From the NCBI GenBank assembly GCA_900769545.1, contig CAAGGZ010000108.1, forward strand, positions 1 to 39,337: 39,337 nt of DNA, given 5' to 3'. Source of the DNA: Clostridia bacterium (GTDB lineage: Bacteria; Bacillota; Clostridia; Christensenellales; Borkfalkiaceae). Below, piece after piece: positions 8,157-18,120 of this stretch (positions are counted from its first letter, which is position 1; each line of letters starts with the position of its first letter). Below the pieces are notes generated by a model. That model was not told the origin of the DNA. It ran no database searches and saw only the letters and a list, made by a program, of their open reading frames with translations. The translations under genes and the position numbers were made by a program.

Positions 8157-10178
8157 TTAATTCTCTTTGCGTTTTGCCACCAAAACAAAACCCATCATAG
8201 TGAGCACACCGCAAAGCGCGCTCATACCGCCAATGCTTGCCGCGCAGCTCGTTGCGGGCTTTTCCTCGTCCTGCGCCGCTTTGGGGAGCTTCGCAACTTC
8301 CGTCTGGAACGTTTCTACCGCTACGTTCATTTCCTCTTCCGTTTCTGCGCTTGCAATCGCGTCCTTTGCCGCTTTGTACAACTCGTTAATCTTCGTCTGA
8401 TTTTCCGCGTCGTACAAATCAAAGTCCACTTTTGCCTTTTCCATATTTACTTTTTCGTTGGCTTTTTCACGGCTGCTTTCAAGCGCTTGGTCTACAAGCT
8501 CCGCCGCCGTTTTCAATGCGTCGATAGCGGTCTTTGCCGAAGCCACCGCTTCTTCTACCGCCGCCTGCGTCGTCGCATTATCAATCTTCGTTTTAGCCAT
8601 CGCAATCGCATCCGCTTTTTGCGACGCTTCCTGTTCGCGGTATTCTACGTCCGCCTTATAAGCGTCCAAATCCGCTTTCGCCGCGTCTATAATCGTTGCT
8701 TTGGTCGCAATTACGTCCATCGCCGCTTTTGCGTCCGTAATTGCCTGCGCGATTTCTTCTATGTTCTTTGCAGCCGCTACTGCCGCAAGACCCGCCTCTA
8801 CTGCCGCTGCTTTTAAAACGCTCTGTTCCTCTAAGTACGCTACGTCGCCAAGATAGCCGCTGATTTCTGCATTTGCTCTCGCTTTATCCTCCGCAAGCTC
8901 CTCATCTGCATACTGCGCCGCCGTCTTTAATGCGTCGATAGCGCTCTTTGCCTGCGCAATCAAAGCGTCAACGTCGCTTTCCAATTCTACCGTTTCCATA
9001 GCGAGCGTTGTTTCTTCTACAATCGTCAAACGCTGCGCTTCTTCTGCCGCGCGGAAGTAGCCATCCTCGGCTTTGTAGTTTTCCAACTCCGTAAGCTTAT
9101 AATCAGCATAAGTGACAAATACGCCGTCTATCATATAGAACGTCTTATCCGTCTGCGTTTCATACATAATATAAGCGAAATGGGAATTGACTTCTTTTAA
9201 GTCGCTGACAGCTCTCGAAGGGAATAAAGTGCCTTTGGGAATGGTAATAGAAACGCACTCCTCTTGCGGTACTTTAATTACAAAGGAAAGATACCCTTTG
9301 CCTTTTTCCCCTAAGTTATAAAGACTGTAAAAGGATACTTTTTCTTTCTCGCCATTTACCAAAATACTGTTGACAAATATGTTGCTGTTGCTTGAAAAAG
9401 GATGCTTATACTCTTCATTGACAACTTCCTGTTCGCCGTCGCCAAGATAATCGTCCCCTGCAAGCGAAACGCCAAGATAAGCGTTGTTGTAGGTTTCGTC
9501 CCAGCCCGTCGTGTACTGTAAGGATTCAACATCCGTCTGTCCTACCGTATACCAGCTATACGAATATTGCGAGGGAGCGCCTACGTAAGTCATACTTGCG
9601 CGGTACACCGTAGCGTTTTCCACGCCCGAAAGATACATAAATCCGGGAATGAGCGCGCCCTCTTTCACCGTTACTTTACTGCCGTCCGACATAACGCCGT
9701 TGGTATATGCAGGAATGACAACTTCGCCGCTTTCCACTGCCGTATTCCAAATTTCGGGGTCGGCATGACAACGGAAAATGATTTGATTTTGCGGTTCGCC
9801 GTCGCCAAACCCAACGGTATTGGAATAGAGAGAGGTACAGCTCCATTCACGCAAGGTCTTTTCGCCAATCAAAATGTTGTCAAAGAAGCCAAGCTCATCC
9901 AACATACTTGCAATATCTTTGTCTCCGAACGAGAAATACCCATTGGTAGCGCCCGTGAAATCATATTCGGGCAAAACGATATGAATATTGAAATTGCCGT
10001 TGGGGGCATATTCCGTGCTGAATTTAACAAACATAGCGGTATCTACCGCGGTATAGCTTGCCGTCGTTTCCGCTTGCGCAATTTTCGTTTCGCTCTGCAT
10101 AGAGGAAAAACCTACGCCTGCAAGAGCGATACAACCTAACGCTGCGCAACCTAAAAGAATATTTTTAATTTTTTTCAT
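8157..10178 (-). CDS. Secreted surface protein with helical repeats and C-terminal membrane anchor
   Basis: This is a 673-residue exported protein of unknown function. The start was moved to the ATG at 10178, which has AAGGAG upstream. A signal peptide follows (basic MKKIKN, hydrophobic stretch, likely cut after AQA near residue 36). Residues about 40-370 are beta-rich. Residues about 380-640 are Ala/Lys/Glu-rich helical segments with recurring phrases such as AIDALKTAA, likely coiled coils forming a stalk. The C-terminus has SCAASIGG, a hydrophobic segment and KRKEN. This looks like a cell-surface sorting signal but lacks LPXTG. It lies between a lipoprotein gene (51-base gap) and the oxidoreductase gene. 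A role in holding glycan or displaying the beta domain is plausible. Confidence 0.8.
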   Translation of the reverse strand: MKKIKNILLGCAALGCIALAGVGFSSMQSETKIAQAETTASYTAVDTAMFVKFSTEYAPNGNFNIHIVLPEYDFTGATNGYFSFGDKDIASMLDELGFFDNILIGEKTLREWSCTSLYSNTVGFGDGEPQNQIIFRCHADPEIWNTAVESGEVVIPAYTNGVMSDGSKVTVKEGALIPGFMYLSGVENATVYRASMTYVGAPSQYSYSWYTVGQTDVESLQYTTGWDETYNNAYLGVSLAGDDYLGDGEQEVVNEEYKHPFSSNSNIFVNSILVNGEKEKVSFYSLYNLGEKGKGYLSFVIKVPQEECVSITIPKGTLFPSRAVSDLKEVNSHFAYIMYETQTDKTFYMIDGVFVTYADYKLTELENYKAEDGYFRAAEEAQRLTIVEETTLAMETVELESDVDALIAQAKSAIDALKTAAQYADEELAEDKARANAEISGYLGDVAYLEEQSVLKAAAVEAGLAAVAAAKNIEEIAQAITDAKAAMDVIATKATIIDAAKADLDAYKADVEYREQEASQKADAIAMAKTKIDNATTQAAVEEAVASAKTAIDALKTAAELVDQALESSREKANEKVNMEKAKVDFDLYDAENQTKINELYKAAKDAIASAETEEEMNVAVETFQTEVAKLPKAAQDEEKPATSCAASIGGMSALCGVLTMMGFVLVAKRKEN

Positions 10179-10229
10179 CTTATTCTCCTTTGCCGTATTT
10201 TTTGCGTTCAACGCATACACGGTATGCCC

Positions 10230-11879
10230 TTATTTCTTCGGCCAACCAATATTCGGGTCTGCAAGATGCTCGTTTGCGGCTACGCCGTCTTTCTTAAATC
10301 CTTCGAAAAGCTCACTCATTTCTTCGGTGCTGCCGATATACAAAGCGTACGTATATTCCAAAGGTACGAAGTCTACCATCTTACGAAGAATGGAAGGATT
10401 GATATAGCTGTAATTAAACGTTGCGTAGCTGGGAATAATCTCCGATTCGTCAAAGGTGAAGAATTCGGGATAATATCTCGTATTTTGTTCTCCGTTGAAA
10501 TAATTGGTGCTGATTTCCCCACGCGAAGCAATGTATCTATCCGCATTGGGCATATAGATGCCGACGCCAAACTTATTCTGGTTTACAAATGCGCACCAGC
10601 TATTCGTTACCATCTTACCGCTTACCGAATAGAAGTATTCTCCCGTAACTGTTGCTTTCAAGGAAGTCTTTTCCTGAGATCTACCGTTTTGAGGGCTGCA
10701 ATTCGGGTCAAAAATCGTACCTTGCTTGGTTTCACAATAGAAATAATTGAGCGGATATGCCACATACGTTGCAGGCGTTTCCTGCATGTGCATTCCAATA
10801 TCCCATTCGCCGATAAATTCCGAGAAATCGGTATAACGGTTATCCACCAAAACAGCGCCGTCCTTGAAATAATAGGTTACTTCAATATAGCCGTTTGCCT
10901 GTACGTTGGAAAGGAAGAACCATTCCTGCGCTTTCATCTTGATATACAGATAATCGCTCTGATAATTGTACTCGATGATTTGAGGGGTATGCCCACCGTA
11001 ATCGCCGCACTGAATAGGGTTATAAATTGCCTTACCGCCTGCAAGCCCGATATAAATATCATCGGGGCCAAACTCAGGGTCATAACCGTTTTCAGGGCCT
11101 ACCGCCGAATAGTACGAGGGCTGAATTTCACGACCCAAGTCGCAAATGTTGACAAAGTTTACGTTTTCACTGCTCAATTTATAAACGGAGTCGGGATCAA
11201 CGTCTCTATCGATACAGATATTCCCGTCGCTGTCCATATATTCGCAAATATCTTGATCTAAGCCCTCTAAATACGAAATACAGCCGCCATAGAAGCCCGA
11301 AGTACCAAGCAAAGTCTTGCCGTCCGAAATACGCAAATCCTCATTGGTGTCAAAGCTACGGTCGGAAATGCCAATGGATTTCAACGTAAACGAGCCCTCT
11401 TTGGTGGAGTCAACGCTCTTAAACGTAACGGTTGCCAGCGTTTTCTCAAAAGCTCCGTACGCGCCTACTCTGAATGCGTCAAGGAAGGTGGTAAACTCGG
11501 TACTGCCTGCCTCTACATAAAACTTTTCGGTATTCGTCACGGAAGAATCTTTGTTGCTGTAATAGTGGATATAGCCTACCAAGTTTACGTCTGTTTCCAG
11601 TTCCATCTTCAAATAGTTTTTATTGCCAAGGTTACTGTAAACGTCGTAAACCACGTTGCCGTTTTCTTCGGGAACGTCGTCGTTATACGCGCGAAGATTC
11701 TTTCTTGTGCCGTCTATGAAAACGGTGGTGAAATCATAACTTTGCGCCGTGTAATTGGGCGCTGTCTCCGAAGAGGAAGAGTCCGCAGGAGGCGTCGTGC
11801 AAGCGCACGCCGTCCCCATAAGCCCTACCAATAATAAGCACGTTACTTTCTTTAACTGGGATTTCAATGTATTACGCAT
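10230..11879 (-). CDS. Putative lipoprotein of unknown function in a glycan-uptake operon
   Basis: This 549-residue protein has a basic N-terminus, a hydrophobic stretch and a lipobox-like GTAC/ACAC (Cys25 or Cys27), followed by a Ser/Thr/Pro-rich linker, as in surface lipoproteins. The body is rich in Tyr, Asp and Gly and predicted mostly beta, which suits carbohydrate contact. I do not recognise a named family. The start codon overlaps the stop of the upstream lipoprotein gene by 8 bases and has GAGGAGG 5 bases away, so the two are translationally coupled. Given its neighbours, it probably binds or trims glycan at the cell surface, but no catalytic motif is evident. Confidence 0.75.
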   Translation of the reverse strand: MRNTLKSQLKKVTCLLLVGLMGTACACTTPPADSSSSETAPNYTAQSYDFTTVFIDGTRKNLRAYNDDVPEENGNVVYDVYSNLGNKNYLKMELETDVNLVGYIHYYSNKDSSVTNTEKFYVEAGSTEFTTFLDAFRVGAYGAFEKTLATVTFKSVDSTKEGSFTLKSIGISDRSFDTNEDLRISDGKTLLGTSGFYGGCISYLEGLDQDICEYMDSDGNICIDRDVDPDSVYKLSSENVNFVNICDLGREIQPSYYSAVGPENGYDPEFGPDDIYIGLAGGKAIYNPIQCGDYGGHTPQIIEYNYQSDYLYIKMKAQEWFFLSNVQANGYIEVTYYFKDGAVLVDNRYTDFSEFIGEWDIGMHMQETPATYVAYPLNYFYCETKQGTIFDPNCSPQNGRSQEKTSLKATVTGEYFYSVSGKMVTNSWCAFVNQNKFGVGIYMPNADRYIASRGEISTNYFNGEQNTRYYPEFFTFDESEIIPSYATFNYSYINPSILRKMVDFVPLEYTYALYIGSTEEMSELFEGFKKDGVAANEHLADPNIGWPKK

Positions 11880-14565
11880 TGTTTACCTCCTCATTTGCTA
11901 CTTCTGCGCCTGTTTCAATGGCAATCGCGCGGATTTCAAGTTCCTTACCTCTAAACTGCCAATTGATCTTCGCAAGGTACGTATCCACGTACATAGTGGG
12001 AATTTCTATCGTCAAAGTAGACCATTCGTAGTCCTGCATATTGCTGTCGATAAGCAAATTGTAATTATCGAAGGACGGGTATCTCTCGCTGTCACCCGAA
12101 CCGCTTTCCGTGTTATCGAAACGCATAAGAACAACGAGATTATTCACGTCCGTTCTGTTACGGTAAACAATCTTCACCTTTGTCGTCTCGGTGACAAGTA
12201 CGTTATACGTCGTATGCGGTTTGGATACGTGGCTGTTTGCCTGCGTGATACCGATATACATCGACGCGCTCATAAATCCATCGCTCTGATTGGTGAATAC
12301 CGAACATTCCGTTACGGAATCGTGCTCGTAAGAAGCAAGACTCAACCAATCTGCCCAACCCTTATAAACCATCGCATAGGAGCCATAATACGGCAAACCC
12401 GTTTCCCCTACGCTGTATTCGATTTCCTTGATAATGATACTGCCCGTACCCTCAAACGTCAAGCGAAGTGCTTCTACAAAGCCACGTTCGTCCATAACGA
12501 AGGGAAGCGTCGCCGTTTTTTCTTTGCCTTTGTTTTCCGTGTCAAGCTCGAACTTGTAAGGAGTCGTAAAGACGCCGTTTACTTTAAATTCCGCCGTCAC
12601 TGCCGTCACCTCGGAAGAAGCGGGCAAGTAGTAACGCAACGTTGCGTAAGCATAGCCGTCCGTCGTGGACTTATAGTCCTTATCGGGGGTTACCACCGAA
12701 GCGCCGCTCTTAATAACCGTGAAAATCGTACCGGCTCTGTCGCCGTCGAAATCAACTTCCACCGTATCGTTGGACGTGAAACCGTAATGGAATTTGTCGT
12801 TCAGGTTGATACCCAACGTATCGTAAGGGACAAATTCGCTAAACTCAATGTTTTCTACCAACAACAGGTTATCCACACCTACGGAAGTATACAAAATTTC
12901 CACGCGGGAAAGATTGCCTTCCATACCGAACTTGCCGTACAAGTTCGCCGTGTAGGTCTTACTCAAGCCCATTCGGGTGCTGAGCTCTATTTCCGTCTTT
13001 ACGGGAACGCCCTTGTCGTTATATACGTATACGATAATTTTATCGGTATAACCATGGTTACGCAAAGTAATGTTAAAGGTCGTGTATGCGCCAAGGTCGA
13101 TGTTCTTGCCTTCGGGCGCGTATACCGAGAAGCCCGTGGACGGGTCTTCCTTTTCACGGCCGAGGATTTCGTTTTCGGAATAGAACAACAAGCCGTCCGT
13201 GGAATTGATAAGCTCCGCGCTGCCAATTACGTTACGGGCGTTCGCGAAATCCTTAGGGAATACAAAGCCTTGAGGATTCTCTGCCTGCGAAGCAGAAACC
13301 GAGTTAAGCTGCTCTGCCGTCAAATCTTTCGCTTCTTTCATGACAAGAGAAACTTCTTCGCTGTCCTCTACGGGAATTTCCAAAGGAAGCCCCTCAATCG
13401 CCTTGATTAAGAATACGTTGGAGAAGTCGTCCTCGTTTTCATTCTTGTAGTTTGCCTGCAAACGAAGCGCGCCAAGATAAGGAGACGTACCCCAAACGGA
13501 ATAGCCGTTTTTATAAATTTCATACAAGTTGAAATCTACGTAGATCCATTCGTCCGATTCGGACATATTGCACTGCTCGCCCGAAAGCGTAATTCTTGCG
13601 CTGTCGTTGCCCGTATAATTGGGATAACAGAAGTCCTGCGTATAATTCATACCCGTTTCCGAATAAACGTTGTTCTCCGCGTCCAACATAGTCGTAAAAT
13701 ACATACAAATGCTCTCTGCGCCGCCCAAATTCTTGAACCATACGCGAATAATTTGCGATTTGCTAATGTCGAAACTGCGGCTAAGCTCTACAAACCCGTC
13801 CGAATAGTTGGGCGTGTAACCAAAGTTGACGTAGGTACACTTTTCTTCTACGGCGCCCGTTTCATATTCGGTGGTTACCGTGTATTCTTCTACCCAGCCT
13901 TCTTGCTCTACCATATCGGAGGAATACGTACCGATATACGCCGCAAGACAATCGGTAAGACTGCCTGTCGAAAGCTCGCCCTCTTCGGTGTGGTCGCTCA
14001 AATAAATACCTTCCGAACGAGCAATATAAACGTCCATATCCCCTGCAACGGGCGTAGCGTAGTCATACTCCTTCGTATGCTCGCCGTCCGTATACGTACC
14101 GAGATATTTATATCCCTCGATAATGGAAACGTCCTCTGCAAGCAAATCGCCCTTGAATGCGAACTCCGTTTTAACAAACTCGTTGTTTACGTAATAATCC
14201 ACCTCACAGAGCTCCACCCACTTCGCATAGAGCGTCATATCGCCCTGAACGCGGTCGGTTTTGAAGTCCCACTGCGTAGTGCAATCGGCGGTCGTATACC
14301 AACCGTACACCTGCAAGTTGTCGGGATTATCGTCCGTGATATACGCGCTGGGTTTGGACACACGTTTACCGATGGTGACTTGTTTGTCTTTAATACTGTT
14401 GGTTGTATGCTCCGTATTCACGTCGAAGCGAACCGTAGCTTTCTGCGCTTCCGTGCTACTGCTGTCGGAAGTGGAACCCGAAGGCTGGCACGCTACGATT
14501 GCGCAAGTTGCGCCTACGAGAAAGCAAACGCTGAAAAGAGCCGTAAAAAGTTTTCTTAATTTCAT
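11872..14565 (-). CDS. Large lipoprotein with Flg_new/InlB-type repeats
   Basis: This is an 897-residue exported lipoprotein. Residues 1-25 form a signal ending in the lipobox IVAC (Cys26), then a Ser/Thr-rich linker. Residues about 40-120 contain a Listeria-Bacteroides type repeat, recognisable by VYGWYTTADCTTQWDFKTDR and MTLYAKW; a second, weaker copy follows. The remainder holds several beta-sandwich-like segments, for example around NLSRVEILYTSVGVDNLLLV, that resemble carbohydrate-binding modules. No hydrolase motif is visible. It follows the second permease gene after 15 bases (AAAGGA site) and overlaps the next lipoprotein gene. It is probably a surface glycan-capture protein feeding the transporter (inference from context). 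Confidence 0.78.
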   Translation of the reverse strand: MKLRKLFTALFSVCFLVGATCAIVACQPSGSTSDSSSTEAQKATVRFDVNTEHTTNSIKDKQVTIGKRVSKPSAYITDDNPDNLQVYGWYTTADCTTQWDFKTDRVQGDMTLYAKWVELCEVDYYVNNEFVKTEFAFKGDLLAEDVSIIEGYKYLGTYTDGEHTKEYDYATPVAGDMDVYIARSEGIYLSDHTEEGELSTGSLTDCLAAYIGTYSSDMVEQEGWVEEYTVTTEYETGAVEEKCTYVNFGYTPNYSDGFVELSRSFDISKSQIIRVWFKNLGGAESICMYFTTMLDAENNVYSETGMNYTQDFCYPNYTGNDSARITLSGEQCNMSESDEWIYVDFNLYEIYKNGYSVWGTSPYLGALRLQANYKNENEDDFSNVFLIKAIEGLPLEIPVEDSEEVSLVMKEAKDLTAEQLNSVSASQAENPQGFVFPKDFANARNVIGSAELINSTDGLLFYSENEILGREKEDPSTGFSVYAPEGKNIDLGAYTTFNITLRNHGYTDKIIVYVYNDKGVPVKTEIELSTRMGLSKTYTANLYGKFGMEGNLSRVEILYTSVGVDNLLLVENIEFSEFVPYDTLGINLNDKFHYGFTSNDTVEVDFDGDRAGTIFTVIKSGASVVTPDKDYKSTTDGYAYATLRYYLPASSEVTAVTAEFKVNGVFTTPYKFELDTENKGKEKTATLPFVMDERGFVEALRLTFEGTGSIIIKEIEYSVGETGLPYYGSYAMVYKGWADWLSLASYEHDSVTECSVFTNQSDGFMSASMYIGITQANSHVSKPHTTYNVLVTETTKVKIVYRNRTDVNNLVVLMRFDNTESGSGDSERYPSFDNYNLLIDSNMQDYEWSTLTIEIPTMYVDTYLAKINWQFRGKELEIRAIAIETGAEVANEEVNNA

Positions 14566-14580
14566 ATTGCTATCCTTTGC

Positions 14581-15474
14581 TTATAATTTTAAGCCCGCGG
14601 CAAATTCGCCGCTCTTGAAGTACTTCATCGAAATAATCGCCGTAATGATGAGCGGAACGGACGAAATGAGATACATTGCATACGTTGCGCCGTATTTTAC
14701 GCTGTTGTTGTTGACAACCGAGTACATAATATTGGTCAACGTTTGGTTGCCGTCCAAAATCAAGCTCGCCCAAAGATATTCGTTATAAATCCCTGCAAAG
14801 CTGCCGACAAAGTGATACAAAATGATCGGCATTGCCAAAGGCAAGGTAATTTTAAAGAACATCGTTACGTCGTTTGCGCCGTCTAAGCTTGCGCTTTCGT
14901 ACAGGGATTTGGGTTGCTGGCTAAAGAACGTCCTAAACAGGAACATACCAACGACTTGACCGCCGCCTATCATAGGCATCAAGTACCCAAGATAGGTGTC
15001 CCCCAACTTGAACGTATCTCGCACCAAGGGAATCAAAATCGGATAACCGATGATAGAGGGTACCAACAAAATAGCGATAAAGAACATAAAAATCAAATCT
15101 TTAAAATAGAAGTTTTTAAAGGTGATGATATATGCCAACACCGCGCTGATTGCTACTTTCCCTACCGCCCCGACAAGCGAAACCAAAATCGTTCGGAAAT
15201 AATACTTATTGATTGCGCTCCAAGCCGAGCTGAAGTTCCCTTTAATCGCTTCCCCAATCGTCGAAAACTCGGGAAAGCTGAAAGCGTTTACTTTTACCTG
15301 CGCTTCCGTTTTCAAGGAGTTGACTACCGTCAAAAACAGAGGCATAAAGGAAAAGAGCGTACAAAATACAACAATGGCAATGATGATTGTCTGCGCCGCA
15401 GGTCTTTCGTGCGGCATTCTGAGTTTGCTCTTTTTTAATTTTATGGGTCGGGATATCAAATTCATATTTTCCAT
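14581..15474 (-). CDS. Carbohydrate ABC transporter permease (MalG-type)
   Basis: This 297-residue inner-membrane protein has about six transmembrane segments. The cytoplasmic EAA loop is present as ESASLDGANDVTMFFKITLP, close to the consensus EAAxxDGAxxxxxFxxIxLP, which contacts the ATPase subunit. Length and order match the CUT1 family partner of MalF-type permeases. The start codon overlaps the stop of the larger permease by one base (TAATG), so the two are translationally coupled and form the heterodimeric channel. No ATPase gene is in the operon. In Firmicutes a shared MsmX/UgpC-type ATPase usually serves such systems. Confidence 0.93.
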   Translation of the reverse strand: MENMNLISRPIKLKKSKLRMPHERPAAQTIIIAIVVFCTLFSFMPLFLTVVNSLKTEAQVKVNAFSFPEFSTIGEAIKGNFSSAWSAINKYYFRTILVSLVGAVGKVAISAVLAYIITFKNFYFKDLIFMFFIAILLVPSIIGYPILIPLVRDTFKLGDTYLGYLMPMIGGGQVVGMFLFRTFFSQQPKSLYESASLDGANDVTMFFKITLPLAMPIILYHFVGSFAGIYNEYLWASLILDGNQTLTNIMYSVVNNNSVKYGATYAMYLISSVPLIITAIISMKYFKSGEFAAGLKL

Positions 15475-18089
15475 TATAAATCTTCCCCCATCGTATCTTT
15501 TTTCTGCATTTTAAAGTTGGTTGCCACCGCCGCAAACAAGAATATGAAGATAATTGTTGCGTAGGCGCTCGCCATACCGTAATCCGCTTGCGTACCCATC
15601 ATAATATCGTACATATTGTGTACGGGCGTTCGCATTTCCGACGAGCCCAAAATATACGTTCTTGCATAGTTCTGCGCCGAATCGATAAACGTCATAATGA
15701 AGATATACTTTATCTGTGGAGTAATCAAAGGAACGTCGATGAGAATAAAGCTCTTGAACGAGCCTAAGCCCTCCAACCTTCCCGCCTCGTGATATTCGGG
15801 AGGAATGTTCATCATACCGCCGTAGAATATCAAATATCCGCCGACGTAAGGGAAGCCCATAAAGATGAGAGCCCACCTTGCATAATTGGTATTCATCAGC
15901 CATTCAATCGGCTCTTTTGCTCCGAAAAATGCAATAATCTGGTTGAATACGCCGTCTGTTCCGTAAATACCTTCACGCCAAATCAACATCGTTGCCATAC
16001 TGGGAATAATCCCGGGAATGAACATTAAGGAACGAATCCAACTGGAAATGTGTTGATTTCTTATCATTGTCAAAAGGTAGGCAAAGAAGAGAGGCGGTAC
16101 GATACAAAGCAATAAGTCGAAGAACAGGAAGAACAACATATTCTTGACCGACAGCCAGAAATCGGGTTGATTGAAAATACGGATATAATTGGCAAAATTA
16201 TTCCAAATCCACGCCGGTTTTTCTCTTGTGTAATCAAAGAACGACATAGAAATCGCGCCGATTGCCTCGTAATAACAGAACATAATCAGTACCGCAATAA
16301 AGAATAGCAGTATAATATAGATTCGTCTGTTTTTCACCAAGTCTTGCTGAATGGTTTTAATTTTGAGCATCGCGCGGTCGTTCTTCGAGCCGCGAAGGAA
16401 CCATACGCTCAACAACACGCTGACAACGGACAATGCCAAAAACAGGATAAACAGGAATCGAAGCAAAGATTTCTGCTCGAACATGCTCGGCTGGTACATA
16501 CAAGCGTACAAGGAAGTTCTGGTATTTCCTTTCATGTCTACGGTGGAAGCCTGTCTAAGCACGTGCGTCACCGTATTGTCCTTATCGCCGCCGATGGCAT
16601 AAACGTCGAAATCCCCTTCAAATTCATAGAGAATTTCGTAGTTTTCCATATCGTTGAGATCGACAATCGCCAGCGTTCTTTCGTTTTCAAACTTCAAATA
16701 CAACGTGTTGGCAAATTCGTTAAAAGTAATTCCGTTGCCGAAGCTACTGAGTTTCTTTTTGCCGATGTCCACCGTCGTAATTCTCGTGGCGATATTGTTC
16801 CAGAACATTTGATTAAATTGCGTACCCTCTATCGCCTTTTCAAGGTCTGCTTCTTTCACGCAATACAAATATCCGTCCGCCGCATTGGAATAGTATATCG
16901 CTTGGTTTTTCTTAGAGAATACGATACCGTGAATGGTACACTCCCCCGGATAAATAACCGCATACTTACTGCCGTCTAAATACTCGTTTGCAACGCTGAT
17001 ATTTTTGGTCGCTTTGTTATAGCTGCCGCACCAAGGATTGCTTTCAACGAAATTTTCTTCCGCTTTGACTTTGGCGTTATCGTCCGCTTCCGTTTTTGCG
17101 TTTTCTACCGTCGTCTCACTCTTGAACACGTCGTAGAACGCAATCAATTCTTCTGTCGTTGCTCCCTTGATTTGTTCTTCGGTGTAGTCGTCTTGTTCAA
17201 GCTCCAACACCAAATCGACAAAATGCTGTCTGTACGCTTCGTCATAAACCGCTTGATAATGGTTGGTGTAGTATTCGTCCGCTAAGGTGTAGAAATTTAC
17301 GCCCTGCCCCTCTACAACGCTGTCTACCATATCCAATCCGAGCTTTAAAACACTGCCGCCCTTTCGGAATATATACATACAATCCTCTGTCACCGAGAAG
17401 CCCAAAATGCCCATAGACGCAGACATGGGCGCCAGAGTCGTGTATCCCTCTATCGTATCCGACAAGCTCAAATCCCACAAGAGCTTGTCTTGTACAGACC
17501 CGCCCTTGATATCATTCATATCCAATTTATGTACGTGATGACTGTTGTCGCTCTGCAACATTAAAATATACAAATCCGAATCAAGGTTATCAATTCCCTT
17601 AATTTCCAATTTGCTTTCCGCAATATAATAGTCTTCGGTCAACGTAAGATTTACGCCGTCGTCTAACAGTTTAAAAATATTGCCGTTGCCGTCGTACATT
17701 AAATAATAATCTTGTCCCGACGCGCCGATATATTTTGCGCTCCATTGCGTAAGACTACCCTTTATAAGACGGTCTGTTTCCCCTTTTTTCTGCAACATAT
17801 CGGTGATTTCCGACAAGGCAAAGGTGGAGCGTAATTCCCCCGTGAACATATCGAAACGGTAGAAGTTATAATCGGTCATTAAACCGTAATCCGTACCGTC
17901 TTTGCCGTCGATTCGCGCCTTGATTTCCTCATTATTACCTAACGTTTTAACAACTTCAGTATGCGGAATCAATACGCCGAACAGCGTTGTAAGGATAGCA
18001 AATATAACAAAGAACGCCGCCAACAAAACGTGCGTGGCTTTTGCTCTCTTTCTATCTTGATTGGTAATCATAGAATCAATAGAATTCAT
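15474..18089 (-). CDS. ABC permease (MalF-type) fused to a very large extracytoplasmic domain
   Basis: This 871-residue membrane protein has an unusual layout. A first transmembrane helix (about residues 21-45) is followed by an extracytoplasmic region to about residue 535. A second helix (about 540-565) follows. Then comes a normal MalF-like permease domain of about 290 residues with the EAA-type loop EAGRLEGLGSFKSFILIDVP (from about 766). The extracytoplasmic part contains repeating units such as YYLMYDGNGNIFKLLDD and YYSNAADGYLYCVKEADLEK, which look like beta-propeller blades. The start was set at 18089 on AAGAGG, seven bases before the ATG. It pairs with the permease at 14581-15474 and the binding protein upstream. 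Typical family members are near 300 residues, so the added domain is the notable feature. Confidence 0.88.
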   Translation of the reverse strand: MNSIDSMITNQDRKRAKATHVLLAAFFVIFAILTTLFGVLIPHTEVVKTLGNNEEIKARIDGKDGTDYGLMTDYNFYRFDMFTGELRSTFALSEITDMLQKKGETDRLIKGSLTQWSAKYIGASGQDYYLMYDGNGNIFKLLDDGVNLTLTEDYYIAESKLEIKGIDNLDSDLYILMLQSDNSHHVHKLDMNDIKGGSVQDKLLWDLSLSDTIEGYTTLAPMSASMGILGFSVTEDCMYIFRKGGSVLKLGLDMVDSVVEGQGVNFYTLADEYYTNHYQAVYDEAYRQHFVDLVLELEQDDYTEEQIKGATTEELIAFYDVFKSETTVENAKTEADDNAKVKAEENFVESNPWCGSYNKATKNISVANEYLDGSKYAVIYPGECTIHGIVFSKKNQAIYYSNAADGYLYCVKEADLEKAIEGTQFNQMFWNNIATRITTVDIGKKKLSSFGNGITFNEFANTLYLKFENERTLAIVDLNDMENYEILYEFEGDFDVYAIGGDKDNTVTHVLRQASTVDMKGNTRTSLYACMYQPSMFEQKSLLRFLFILFLALSVVSVLLSVWFLRGSKNDRAMLKIKTIQQDLVKNRRIYIILLFFIAVLIMFCYYEAIGAISMSFFDYTREKPAWIWNNFANYIRIFNQPDFWLSVKNMLFFLFFDLLLCIVPPLFFAYLLTMIRNQHISSWIRSLMFIPGIIPSMATMLIWREGIYGTDGVFNQIIAFFGAKEPIEWLMNTNYARWALIFMGFPYVGGYLIFYGGMMNIPPEYHEAGRLEGLGSFKSFILIDVPLITPQIKYIFIMTFIDSAQNYARTYILGSSEMRTPVHNMYDIMMGTQADYGMASAYATIIFIFLFAAVATNFKMQKKDTMGEDL

Positions 18090-18120
18090 CTGTATACCTC
18101 TTAGGTTTTTAAACAAATTT

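Noticed and set aside
11755..13410. A 551-codon open frame on the plus strand
   Set aside because: It is entirely antisense to the two lipoprotein genes on the minus strand. It has no ribosome binding site or promoter, and its Arg/His/Phe-rich composition is typical of a reverse-strand shadow.
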